Shown: positions 8,786 to 16,810 of the stretch, in pieces
How positions within the stretch are numbered: position 1 is the first letter of the stretch
Layout of the letters: the number at the start of each line of letters is the position of its first letter
Source: Mesobacillus zeae
GTDB lineage: Bacteria > Bacillota > Bacilli > Bacillales > Cytobacillaceae
Assembly (NCBI RefSeq): GCF_003570705.1
Contig: NZ_QWVT01000011.1
Span: 62,001 to 126,000 of the forward strand
Direction: 5' to 3'
DNA: 64,000 nucleotides
Program-made: the position numbers and the translations under genes
The notes under the pieces: model-generated
Told to the model about the DNA's origin: nothing
The model's database searches: none
The model's input: the letters and a program-made list of their open reading frames with translations, nothing else

Positions 8786-10014
8786 ATGATGAAGCATGCG
8801 AAAATTGCTTTTTTGATCATGGCTGTATTGCTGTGCTCTGGATGGATCGACAGCACTGTCTTTGCGGAAAACGAAGCAAGCTACATTACAGTAAAAGGAA
8901 ATGCGGCATCTATAGGGAAATAGTACGGGGAACAGGCCAAGACGGCGGTTGGCCATAACGTAGCTCTATTTAAGAAAACTACTGAAAATCAAGGGTTATC
9001 GGAAAAGGATATGAAAAAAGCTGCTGATGATTACCGTGAATATCTTCAGGGGAAAGATCCATCCCAGCTTCAGCAGATTAAGGCATTGGCCAGCATTGCA
9101 GATGTTCGTACAGAAGACCTCCTCGCTTTTAATGCACTTGAGGAAAAAGTCGTTGGCGACGGGTGCACAACCGTTATTGCGACGGGAAAGGCTGTCAAAG
9201 GAGATAAAGCCTTTTATCACAAAAACAAAGATGCCTCTAGAGGTTATCAGCAGGTAGTACTGCAGGTTGAACCAGAAAAGGGGAATAAGTTCATCGGGGT
9301 TACAAGTGCCGGTTCAACTGGGCTGGCAATGGGGATCAATGAACATGGCGTTTCGGTAGGGAACAATGTCCTGTACACCTGGGACACGGGAAAGGGCTAC
9401 GGGAATTTAACCGTAATCAGGATGGCTCTTGAAGATGCTGAGTCCGCGAGTTAGCTGCAGCTTATATTCAGAAGCTACCCCGCGCATCGGGATCAGCATA
9501 CGGCATTGCAGACAGCCATGAAGGTGCTTTCCTTGAAACAACCCATTCTGCCCACGCTGTAAAATGGATTGTTGACGGGGCAATGGTCCATACAAACCAT
9601 TATCTGCTTCCGGAAATGGAAAAGTATGAAGCGTTGGATGATGATCCTGCAGAGAAGTTACGCTGGAGCTGGTACATGTCCACAGAAGAAAGGCTTAAGC
9701 GTGCGGGAGAGCTGCTGGAGGTTCAAATGGGCAGCATCACTCCGCAGGATTTGATCAACATTTCCGAGGACCAGGATGGATTGGATAAAATGTATTGGAT
9801 TGATTCACAGGCTGAAATCAATGGCCAAAGCATGGGTTCGGTATCAATAGGCACTTTTGATGGAAGTAAGCTGAGGATGTGGTCACAGCTCCGCCAGCCA
9901 AGCATCGCGCCGGCGATTCCGATTGAAGTCGATCGCCCGCATATTCCGGAACCCTTCGGGAACGGTTTGCAAAGCGATCGCATTGAGCATACGTGGAAAA
10001 ATAGAACGCAATAA
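8786..10014 (+). pseudogene. C45-type acyltransferase/hydrolase (penicillin acyltransferase-like), broken gene
   Basis: Three collinear pieces together encode a full secreted Ntn-hydrolase of about 405 residues. The first (8786-8923) holds a signal peptide and ends at TAG 8921-8923, just before YGEQAK. CAG would restore IGKQYGEQ, as expected for the family. The second piece reaches TAG 9452-9454 and contains DGCTT, with the expected nucleophile cysteine of the C45/AAT family. One base is missing near 9446-9448, and reading continues in another frame to 10014 (SYGIADSHEG-like core, MVHTNHYL, FGNGLQSDRI). Two independent lesions make a functional product unlikely. A 23-bp terminator hairpin follows. 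Confidence 0.85.
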
Positions 10015-10023
10015 CAGCGCACC

Positions 10024-10057
10024 AATCCTGCCTCCGCAATCTGGCAGGATTTTTTTA
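10024..10057 (+). terminator. Terminator after the broken C45-type gene
   Basis: AATCCTGCC pairs with GGCAGGATT around ten bases and is followed by seven T. Confidence 0.9.
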
Positions 10058-10142
10058 TCTCTTCGCTCCTGCCCGTTCCTTTGAGCAGCACCGCCAACTC
10101 CGCTACAATGATAGAAAACGAATGAAATAGGTGAAGCAGGTT

Positions 10143-11258
10143 ATGAATAAATTCATCGTGATCGGTGCAGGGATATTAGGAGCTTCGGCGGCATACCATC
10201 TCGCAAGGAAGGGTGCGGAGGTGACGGTCATTGACCGACACGATGCCGGGCAGGCTACAGACGCCGCTGCGGGTATCATCTGTCCATGGCTGTCCCAGCG
10301 CCGCAACAAGGCTTGGTACGCGCTTGCGAAAGGCGGTGCGGCTTATTATGAGACACTTGCGATTATGCTTGAGGAGGATGGCGAAGCAGACACAGGCTAT
10401 AAAAAGGTTGGCGCCATCAGCATACATGCCGATGCAGACAAGCTGGAGAAGATGGCGGCGCGGGCGGTGTTACGACGGGAAACAGCCCCTGAAATCGGTG
10501 AAATCATGCAGCTTGGACCTGAAGAAACGGCCGCGCTGTTTCCTCCTTTGTCAAAAGAGTTCGCTTCTGTCAAAGTCAGCGGTGCCGCGCGCGTTAACGG
10601 CCGCGCATTGAGAAACGCCCTAATCCTGGGTGCCAAAAAGAACGGGGCAGAATTTGTGCAGGCTTCTGCAAAGCTTGAGCAGAATGGCTCCCGTGTGACA
10701 GCCGTCTTGGCGGATGGCCAGCGCTATGAGGCCAGCGCCATTATTGTGACGGCGGGGGCTTGGGCTGCTGAGTTATTTGCCCCTCTCGGAATTGACCTGG
10801 CTGTAACCTCACAAAAAGCCCAGATTATCCATCTTCAGCTTGAAGATACCGATACGCGCGGCTGGCCTGTCGTTATGCCTCCGAATGACCAGTATATTGT
10901 TGCTTTTGATGAAGGAAGAGTTGTCATTGGGGCTACGCATGAAAATGAGATGGATTTTGATTTAAGGGTGACGGCAGGAGGTCTGCATGAAGTCCTCGAT
11001 AAAGCACTTAATGCTGTGCCAGGCCTTGCTGAGGGAACTTTCCTTGAGGCCCGCGTCGGATACCGTCCGTTTACACCAGGCTTTCTCCCGGTCATCGGAA
11101 CGGTACCAGGTCACCAGAACCTTTTGTTTGCCAACGGCCTTGGTGCCTCGGGGCTGACAGCTGGCCCTTTCCTTGGCGCAGAGCTTGCGAAATTGGCACT
11201 GGGAGAGCACTTGGACATTGATCTATCCCTTTATGAGGTAGCAAAGGCCATCCGCTGA
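10143..11258 (+). CDS. FAD-dependent amino-acid-type oxidoreductase (DAO/YurR family)
   Basis: The protein (371 residues from ATG 10143) opens with an FAD-binding Rossmann fold (VIGAGILGASAAYHLA, then an acidic end VTVID). It has the central DAO-family features (AGIICPW, IIVTAGAWA) and the C-terminal VGYRPFTPGFLPVIG and GASGLTAGP stretches that close the flavin site. It is cytosolic and closest in layout to B. subtilis YurR. Members oxidise amine substrates such as D-amino acids or glycine derivatives; the true substrate is unknown. The GTG 12 bp upstream is part of a likely AGGTG ribosome binding site, so ATG is chosen. It stands alone between two broken genes. Confidence 0.85.
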   Translation: MNKFIVIGAGILGASAAYHLARKGAEVTVIDRHDAGQATDAAAGIICPWLSQRRNKAWYALAKGGAAYYETLAIMLEEDGEADTGYKKVGAISIHADADKLEKMAARAVLRRETAPEIGEIMQLGPEETAALFPPLSKEFASVKVSGAARVNGRALRNALILGAKKNGAEFVQASAKLEQNGSRVTAVLADGQRYEASAIIVTAGAWAAELFAPLGIDLAVTSQKAQIIHLQLEDTDTRGWPVVMPPNDQYIVAFDEGRVVIGATHENEMDFDLRVTAGGLHEVLDKALNAVPGLAEGTFLEARVGYRPFTPGFLPVIGTVPGHQNLLFANGLGASGLTAGPFLGAELAKLALGEHLDIDLSLYEVAKAIR

Positions 11259-11371
11259 TTCGCTCTCAAGATAGAAGAATATTCTGCACAAGGTAAGTAA
11301 AATGGCTATTAGCGGGTATAAACCTAGTAATCAAAATGGCGATTTTTAATGTTACTAGGGGAGGAACGACC

Positions 11372-11804
11372 ATGAAATGGCAAGGAAGAAAGAGTAGCAG
11401 CAAGGTTGAAGCCAGACGGGGCATGGGCGGAGGGAGGATGTTGTTCGGGGGGAATCGGCGGCGTTGTCATTCTGCTGATCGTCACCCTGTTAGGAGGCGA
11501 TCCCGGCGAACTTCTTAACAGCATGCAGGGAACGACGCGTACCGACACTACGGCCCCATATCAGGAAACGGCGTGGGAAAAAGGACGGGCAGAATTCGTT
11601 TCTGTCGTACTTGCAGATACGGAAGAGGTATGGACAAGGATTTCTAAAGAAAAAGGAATGGTCTACAAGGAGCCGACGCTCGTCCTCTATACAGGAAGCG
11701 TCCAGTTTGCATGCGGGAGTGCTTCCTCGGCCGTAGGGCCGTTTTTCCTATGCATTTATGCGTTTGGGTCCGAAATCCAGCTGCGGCGGAAAAAGCTTTG
11801 CTGA
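11372..11804 (+). pseudogene. YpfJ-type neutral zinc metallopeptidase, frameshifted and truncated
   Basis: ATG 11372 has an excellent ribosome binding site (GGGGAGGAACGACC). The start MKWQGRKSS is typical of the YpfJ family. After about 25 codons the frame shifts in a G6 run (about 11446-11451). Reading resumes as GIGGVVILLIVTLLGG (membrane anchor) and goes on to the conserved FACGSASSAVGPF. The sequence then loses all similarity, so the HExxH zinc site and the rest of the domain are missing. The protein would normally be about 290 residues. The remaining stretch to 11930 looks like decayed DNA. Confidence 0.8.
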
Positions 11805-11993
11805 TTTCTCTAAACCGGCACTTGTGGATTTTTAGAAGAGGAATTTTGCCATTCCTTTGTGATGCAGCAGGATTTCTTGTCCGGGAAACTGAATGTATCA
11901 TACATATGCACAGAAACTGAGGATTTGTTGGGGTTTGTCCAATTTAAACCAGTGTGCTCCAGGTATTCGAAAGCCTCCGAACCAATAGCAAAG

Positions 11994-12017
11994 GGAACCC
12001 GGTGATAGCGGAGTTCC
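11994..12017. promoter_or_regulatory. Weak dyad upstream of the MerR-methyltransferase gene
   Basis: GGAAC and GTTCC face each other over 14 bases, 34 bp before the start codon. MerR proteins bind dyads of this size in their own promoters. The arms are short, so this is only a candidate operator. Confidence 0.25.
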
Positions 12018-12050
12018 GTTCATGCGAAATAAAAAATACAGGTGATGCAG

Positions 12051-13268
12051 ATGAGGATCGGCAAGTTTGGTGAAAGTAATCGGTTAAGCATCGACACGAT
12101 TCGCCATTATATGGATATTGGGCTGATCGTACCTGAAAAAAGGGGCGGGCAGTATTTTTTTGATGAGCGCTGCCAAGGAGATCTTGATTTGATCCTGGAG
12201 TTTAAGGGGATGGGATTAAGTCTGCTTGAAATCAAGACAATTCTGCTTTACAGGAATTTAGCCCAGTATACCCCTTACGAAGAGGATGCCTTTTTCCAAG
12301 CGCTTTTTACGGATAAATACAATAAGCTTAATCAGGACATAAAGGAATTGACCGATACTAGGGACAGGCTAAAGAGGAAGCTTGATGAATTATCGAAAAA
12401 GATCCCCGCAACGAGTACCTTCCTTGGGATTGATTTAAGTGTCCTCAGCATCCTGCGGTGCAGGAAATGCGGTGAAAAGCTTGACTTACAGGATGGAAGG
12501 ATCACGAAAAATCAGGTAGTGGAGGGAAATCTAGGCTGTCCTTGTGGCGAGGAGTATGTGATTGACTCCGGTATTTTAATTGTAGGAGAGCCTGATGAAC
12601 CTGCCCAGACGCCGCAACTCCAACCTTTTTTTGCAAAATACTTTCAAATGACAGATCCAATCTACCTGGAGAATCTTTATCACGGATTACACTGGGCGAA
12701 GAGGAAGATGATCTCGGTGGAATTACAAGGCAAGGTGCTGCTGGAATTAGGTTCGGGTTATGGATTCTTTTTGCGGAATGTCTATCAGGAATTGCCTGAA
12801 GACAGTGTGTATATTGCTGTCGACCGGGACTTGGATTTGCTCCGGTTTTTAAAAGGCATACTTGAGAGAACTGGTTTAAAAAGAAGAATCCTGTTCATTT
12901 GCTCGGACTTCCTGGACATTCCGGTTGGCCCTCATTCGGTTGATATGCTGATCGATCATGCAGGTTCGAGCAACTATGGATTTGAACATAAGGAATTTCT
13001 GCTTAAAGAGGTGGATGACCTCATTAAAAAAGAAGGATATCTACTAGGGTCCTATATTGCATTTAAGAATTTCAGCAAGAGGAGCAAGATTGAGCCCCAA
13101 TACAGGCATAATTTTAACGCGGTGAGAATCAAGGAGAATATAGAGAGGCTTGATTATATTCCGATCGATGAAAAGACTTCGCACTATATGGATAAGGGCG
13201 GAGAATTTGAAAATTTCTTTGTGGATGGGGAAGAAGTCTTTTCTTATTCGTTTATGGGCAAAAGGTAG
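12051..13268 (+). CDS. MerR-family regulator fused to zinc ribbon and SAM-dependent methyltransferase
   Basis: The protein has 405 residues from ATG 12051 (AGGTG six bases upstream). Domains in order are: a MerR winged-helix (residues 1-70, SIDTIRHYMDIGLIVP, then the FKGMGLSLLEIKTIL segment), a coiled coil (about 88-118), a zinc ribbon with CRKC (C137, C140) and CPC (C163, C165), and a class I methyltransferase with motif I LLELGSGYG (about 230-238). A ribbon in front of a methyltransferase recalls the rRNA m1G methyltransferases RlmA, and MerR proteins sense drugs. The fusion could sense a compound and modify a target or the compound itself. An MFS exporter follows 118 bp downstream. Domain calls are firm; the role is inferred. 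Confidence 0.85.
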   Translation: MRIGKFGESNRLSIDTIRHYMDIGLIVPEKRGGQYFFDERCQGDLDLILEFKGMGLSLLEIKTILLYRNLAQYTPYEEDAFFQALFTDKYNKLNQDIKELTDTRDRLKRKLDELSKKIPATSTFLGIDLSVLSILRCRKCGEKLDLQDGRITKNQVVEGNLGCPCGEEYVIDSGILIVGEPDEPAQTPQLQPFFAKYFQMTDPIYLENLYHGLHWAKRKMISVELQGKVLLELGSGYGFFLRNVYQELPEDSVYIAVDRDLDLLRFLKGILERTGLKRRILFICSDFLDIPVGPHSVDMLIDHAGSSNYGFEHKEFLLKEVDDLIKKEGYLLGSYIAFKNFSKRSKIEPQYRHNFNAVRIKENIERLDYIPIDEKTSHYMDKGGEFENFFVDGEEVFSYSFMGKR

Positions 13269-13323
13269 GGTCAGCCCCGCCTTTCTTAATTTTTATCAAA
13301 AAATACAGAGGAAGTTCCTATTG

Positions 13324-13365
13324 CTGTTGGGTTAAGCCAACAGTTTATGCTTTATTTAATAAAGC
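13324..13365 (+). promoter_or_regulatory. Two adjacent hairpins between the MerR-methyltransferase and exporter genes
   Basis: CTGTTGG/CCAACAG (13324-13343) and GCTTTATT/AATAAAGC (13349-13365) are perfect short stems just before the GGGAGG ribosome binding site of the exporter. No T run follows, so they are not plain terminators. They could set exporter translation or mRNA stability. Confidence 0.45.
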
Positions 13366-13386
13366 GTAAGCTGGGAGGCTAAAAAG

Positions 13387-14673
13387 ATGGAAACAGTACA
13401 AATAGGCAGCAATAACAGCGTATTTAAGGAAAGAAGCAACTTGGTGCTGTATTCGGCAGGAAAAACGGTTTCAGTCTTTGGGACTGCAATTTATAATTTT
13501 GCACTGGGGCTGTATGTATTAAAGCTGACTGGTTCTGCCTTTAGCTTTGCTTTGATCCTTATTCTCGGAATCATTCCCAGTATAATCCTTAACCCGATTG
13601 CTGGAGTGGTGGCTGATCGGTTCAGCAAAAAATGGCTGGCCGTATCCATGGATCTCTTGAGCGGAATTTTGCTGGTGCTTGTATATATGGTCAGCATGCT
13701 GAATAGCCTAGGCTTGATGCTGATCTATACAGCAACTTTTCTACTGACCGTTTTCGCTACTTTTTTCGGAGTAGGGCTAGAATCCGCAAAGCCCCACATT
13801 GTAACGAAAAAAAGACTGATGAATCTTAACTCCATCAGTAAGATCATAGAATCGGTCTCAACCATCCTTGCTCCCATGCTGGGGGGACTGGTGTACGCGA
13901 TTTTTGACATCAGGACCTTTATCATCATCAACGGTATCTCGTTCATTCTTTCGGGATTGTCGATCCTATTGATCGATTTCAGGCTGAATGGCGGGGAACC
14001 AGCCAAGGAACAAGCAAAAACCAAGCTTAATATAATGGCCGATTTAAAGGACGGCTTCTGCTACCTCTCAGGGAAAAAGAATATTATGGGTCTGTTTGTT
14101 ACCCTGATTTCCTTGAATTTTTCATTGGGTTTCGCCGTAATTGTCCCGCTTCCTTATATTCTCATCACAGTCTTTGGCCTTGATGCAAAGCAGTTTGGCC
14201 TAATAGAGGGGATGTTTCCAGTCGGTCTGATTTTAGGGGCGATTTTTGTTAAAAAAATAACGGAAAAAATTGCTTATTCTGTCCTGTTATCGTGGATTGG
14301 TGTTGCTTTTTCAATCTTGATGATAGCCATAGGTGTTCCGGTCATTCTGACAGGAAGTGAGGCGGGGCTGTATCTTCTGGTTCTTTATTACGGAATAACA
14401 ATGGTGTTATTTGGGTTTTGTGTAGCTTTAATCGATATACCTCTTTCTTATTTTTTACAAACAATGATACCAGACGAGTACAGGGGAAGGGTCCTTAGTA
14501 TTGGTATCTCTCTTGGAAAAGTCATGATTCCTGTGGCTATAATCGCTTCAGGGGCTCTTCTGGGCCTTGTTCCTGCCTATTTGATGCCTATAGCTGGAGG
14601 CCTTCTGTTTTTAATAATCAATATCCGTTCATCCAAAGAGATAAATATTGGACTTAAAAAGGAAAGTGCTTAA
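13387..14673 (+). CDS. MFS drug-type exporter (macrolide-efflux-like family)
   Basis: The 428-residue membrane protein has about 12 transmembrane segments. The loop between segments 2 and 3 (GVVADRFSKKW) carries the MFS motif A variant of the MefA/H+ antiporter group, and DEYRGRVLSIG occurs in the second half as in that group. Such proteins export lipophilic compounds with proton uptake. It has a strong ribosome binding site (GGGAGG) and follows the MerR-methyltransferase gene on the same strand, so the two probably act together in drug resistance or export of an own product. The substrate is not known. Confidence 0.82.
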   Translation: METVQIGSNNSVFKERSNLVLYSAGKTVSVFGTAIYNFALGLYVLKLTGSAFSFALILILGIIPSIILNPIAGVVADRFSKKWLAVSMDLLSGILLVLVYMVSMLNSLGLMLIYTATFLLTVFATFFGVGLESAKPHIVTKKRLMNLNSISKIIESVSTILAPMLGGLVYAIFDIRTFIIINGISFILSGLSILLIDFRLNGGEPAKEQAKTKLNIMADLKDGFCYLSGKKNIMGLFVTLISLNFSLGFAVIVPLPYILITVFGLDAKQFGLIEGMFPVGLILGAIFVKKITEKIAYSVLLSWIGVAFSILMIAIGVPVILTGSEAGLYLLVLYYGITMVLFGFCVALIDIPLSYFLQTMIPDEYRGRVLSIGISLGKVMIPVAIIASGALLGLVPAYLMPIAGGLLFLIINIRSSKEINIGLKKESA

Positions 14674-14687
14674 TGTTTTCATATTAA

Positions 14688-14771
14688 GATCGCCTGGAAT
14701 TCTATAAAGATACCGGGTATGAAACGGATGCCCGGTTATGTAGCTTTGAAATAAAGTTTGATCAAAAATAG
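14688..14771 (+). pseudogene. Possible remnant of a GNAT acetyltransferase C-terminus
   Basis: A 27-codon stretch, RLEFYKDTGYETDARLC and onward, reads like the last strand-helix-strand of GNAT acetyltransferases and ends at TAG. No start codon or upstream domain is present. The rest of 14674-14934 holds only a six-bp hairpin (14712-14737) and A/T-rich DNA. Confidence 0.35.
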
Positions 14772-14934
14772 ATGAGAAAACTTTATTTATACGATAAATA
14801 AAAAGAATCTATTTTAAATAAGGATTGATCAAATTACAATTTTCTCTAGGGGATTTAAGTTTGTATTAATTTTTTTCTACCTGTGTTGTTCCACAATCTC
14901 CAGGTTATTGAAAAAGAACATATCGCATTTACAA

Positions 14935-15693
14935 TCAGTTTTCTAACAGCTTTGTTAGTAGTTTCTCAAATTTGTTAGCACTCATCATTTCGTGTGTAAT
15001 AAATTTTCCATTATAAAACAGACCAAATGTTGTCCAAATAGTAGGCGCATTTTGTGCTTCTTCTGTGGTGATCAATTGATGAGTAGAAAAGGTAACTCCA
15101 CTGTTTTCTGCAACCTTTCTTAAATCTTCTAAAATACCTACAGCAAAGGGACATTGAGCAGTATAATAAATCGCTATACCTTTTTGTGTAACTGAAGATC
15201 TTCCATTCCGTTTAAATGAAGGTCTAACAGCTTGGTCATTCCACGATAATGAAACCAGATCAAAATAAGGATCTATTTGATCTACTAACTCAAATCCCAT
15301 ATATTCAAAAAAGTGTTTCTCGCTCAAGTAAGGATACTTTTTCTTTCCCACAATATGTACGATTCCATCCATACCTTTAGCTATAGCGTCTTCTTTACAC
15401 TTATCCAGCAATTGTTTTCCATATCCATTACTTTTATATCTACCAGAAACCCACAAACAATTGATATACATATAATTAGGTGCTTGAATAGGAGTCCATG
15501 CCATTTCAGCAGGTAAATATTCAATAAATACTTTTGCACGCTCGTTTAAACGATAAAAAATTAATCCTTCATCCATTCGCTCCGTCAACCACTTCTTCTT
15601 CTCGTTGACTGCTTTCTCATATTGTTTTGCACCTAAAGCACAACATATGTGTTCATTTTCAATATTGTTTTTTGTTATGTGAATGTATTCCAT
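14935..15693 (-). CDS. yoaP: YoaP-like GNAT acetyltransferase with C-terminal YoaP domain
   Basis: The protein (252 residues from ATG 15693, with GGAGTGAGGCGGG upstream) joins a GNAT N-acetyltransferase domain (about 1-140; acetyl-CoA loop SGRYKSNGYGKQLLD) to a C-terminal YoaP domain. The second domain has a thioredoxin-like look, with YYTAQCPFAVG near its start, and a single Cys where glutaredoxins have CxxC. Size and order match B. subtilis YoaP. The acetyl acceptor is unknown. A 30-bp longer reading frame upstream has no better ribosome binding site. It is a single minus-strand gene. Confidence 0.85.
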   Translation of the reverse strand: MEYIHITKNNIENEHICCALGAKQYEKAVNEKKKWLTERMDEGLIFYRLNERAKVFIEYLPAEMAWTPIQAPNYMYINCLWVSGRYKSNGYGKQLLDKCKEDAIAKGMDGIVHIVGKKKYPYLSEKHFFEYMGFELVDQIDPYFDLVSLSWNDQAVRPSFKRNGRSSVTQKGIAIYYTAQCPFAVGILEDLRKVAENSGVTFSTHQLITTEEAQNAPTIWTTFGLFYNGKFITHEMMSANKFEKLLTKLLEN

Positions 15694-16071
15694 TTCCCGC
15701 CTCACTCCTACACATTTATACAATTATCAAATCAAAATCTTTTAAGAATCCTATCATTTCCTAACATTAATTGAATAACTTAGAAATTCGATTCACATTC
15801 TAATAACTCCTTCTCTTGCTCAAGAATCGTTGGTCTCCTTTAACGGAACAACTTTATGCCCTCATAGTTCCTTAACCTGCTTTGCAAGGTCAGTTGTTTT
15901 CCTTTTAAACATAAAAAGATCCCTTTGGACAAAGCTATCCAAATGAGTAACACGGTGCAACTTAATTTTAGACCCACAAGTTGACGCCGTAAGCCGAATA
16001 GGATCCACGGCGCTTATTTTATGCAGACAATTGTTTTAGAAAAAATAGAGGAAAATAAATTCAGTATGGTA
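15694..16071. other. Gene-poor stretch between yoaP and tetR
   Basis: No intact gene is seen. On the minus strand near 15775-15915 there is a decayed reading frame with in-frame stops (MFKRKTTDLAKQVKEL, then TILEQEKELLECESNF in another frame). A weak hairpin (ACGCCGT/ACGGCGC, about 15984-16012) also occurs. Confidence 0.4.
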
Positions 16072-16100
16072 TTGACCAATCCAAATATCAGGAATATAAT
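16072..16100 (+). promoter_or_regulatory. Sigma-A promoter of the tetR-ABC exporter operon
   Basis: TTGACC (16072-16077) and a perfect TATAAT (16095-16100) are separated by 17 bp. Confidence 0.85.
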
Positions 16101-16104
16101 GGGA

Positions 16105-16121
16105 TTGACCATAGCGGTCAA
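16105..16121 (+). promoter_or_regulatory. Perfect inverted repeat at +1, likely TetR operator
   Basis: TTGACC-ATAGC-GGTCAA is a perfect 6-5-6 palindrome lying on the predicted transcription start, 25 bp before the tetR start codon. Its left arm also equals the promoter -35 hexamer. A repressor bound here would block the whole operon, including its own gene. Confidence 0.8.
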
Positions 16122-16145
16122 GAGTTAAGTTTAGGAGTTTTTTTT

Positions 16146-16772
16146 ATGTTTGAGAAGTTTTTTAGCATTGATTCTGAAAAGCAGGAACGGATCATCGGCG
16201 CTGCAGTGAAGGAATTTGCTTTGAAGGGATATGAAAAAGCATCGACAAATGTAATCGTCAAGGAAGCTGGTATTGCAAAAGGTTTGCTTTTCCATTACTT
16301 CAATAACAAAAAAGATTTATATCTGTTTTTGTATGACCGATTTAGTGACATCCTTATAGCCGAGTTTTATGGGAAAATCGACTGGGAGGAAACGGACCTG
16401 CTCCGGAAGCTCAGGCAAGTGACTTTGCTTAAATTCGAGCTGATGAAAAAGCATCCAGCATTGTTCGATTTTTTACGTGTGGCCTATGAGGAAAAAGCTG
16501 CGGATATCCGCCCTTCGCTTGAGGAAAGGAACCAGGGTATGACCGCAGAGGCTTATGGGTGTCTGTTCGAGCACATTGATCCATCTCTATTCAAAGAAGG
16601 AATCGATATGATGGCTGCGGTGAACATGACTGTGTGGACAATGGAAGGCTTGGGCCAGACTCTGCAGGTGAAGATGAAGGATGTTTCCGTCGAAGAAATC
16701 GACCAGGCAGCCGTCCTCAAAGAAATGGATGTATACCTTGAACTTCTACGCTTTGCAATGTATAAAGCCTGA
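16146..16772 (+). CDS. TetR-family transcriptional repressor
   Basis: The 208-residue protein has the TetR helix-turn-helix at the N-terminus (RIIGAAVKEFALKGYEKAS, then KEAGIAKGLLFHYFNNKKDLY). The C-terminal part (about residues 60-208) is a helical ligand-binding and dimer domain without a recognisable specificity. AGGAG lies seven bases before the ATG. The three exporter genes follow closely, and a perfect palindrome sits on its promoter, so it very likely represses this operon until a ligand binds. Confidence 0.93.
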   Translation: MFEKFFSIDSEKQERIIGAAVKEFALKGYEKASTNVIVKEAGIAKGLLFHYFNNKKDLYLFLYDRFSDILIAEFYGKIDWEETDLLRKLRQVTLLKFELMKKHPALFDFLRVAYEEKAADIRPSLEERNQGMTAEAYGCLFEHIDPSLFKEGIDMMAAVNMTVWTMEGLGQTLQVKMKDVSVEEIDQAAVLKEMDVYLELLRFAMYKA

Positions 16773-16810
16773 AAAAGGCAATGAAATCACTGATAAAAGG
16801 GGGTTTTACC

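Noticed and set aside
15775-15915. Minus-strand reading frame MFKRKTTDLAKQVKEL with later TILEQEKELLECE
   Set aside because: It is interrupted by stops and a frame change, has no recognisable family, and could be chance; described only as part of the gene-poor stretch.
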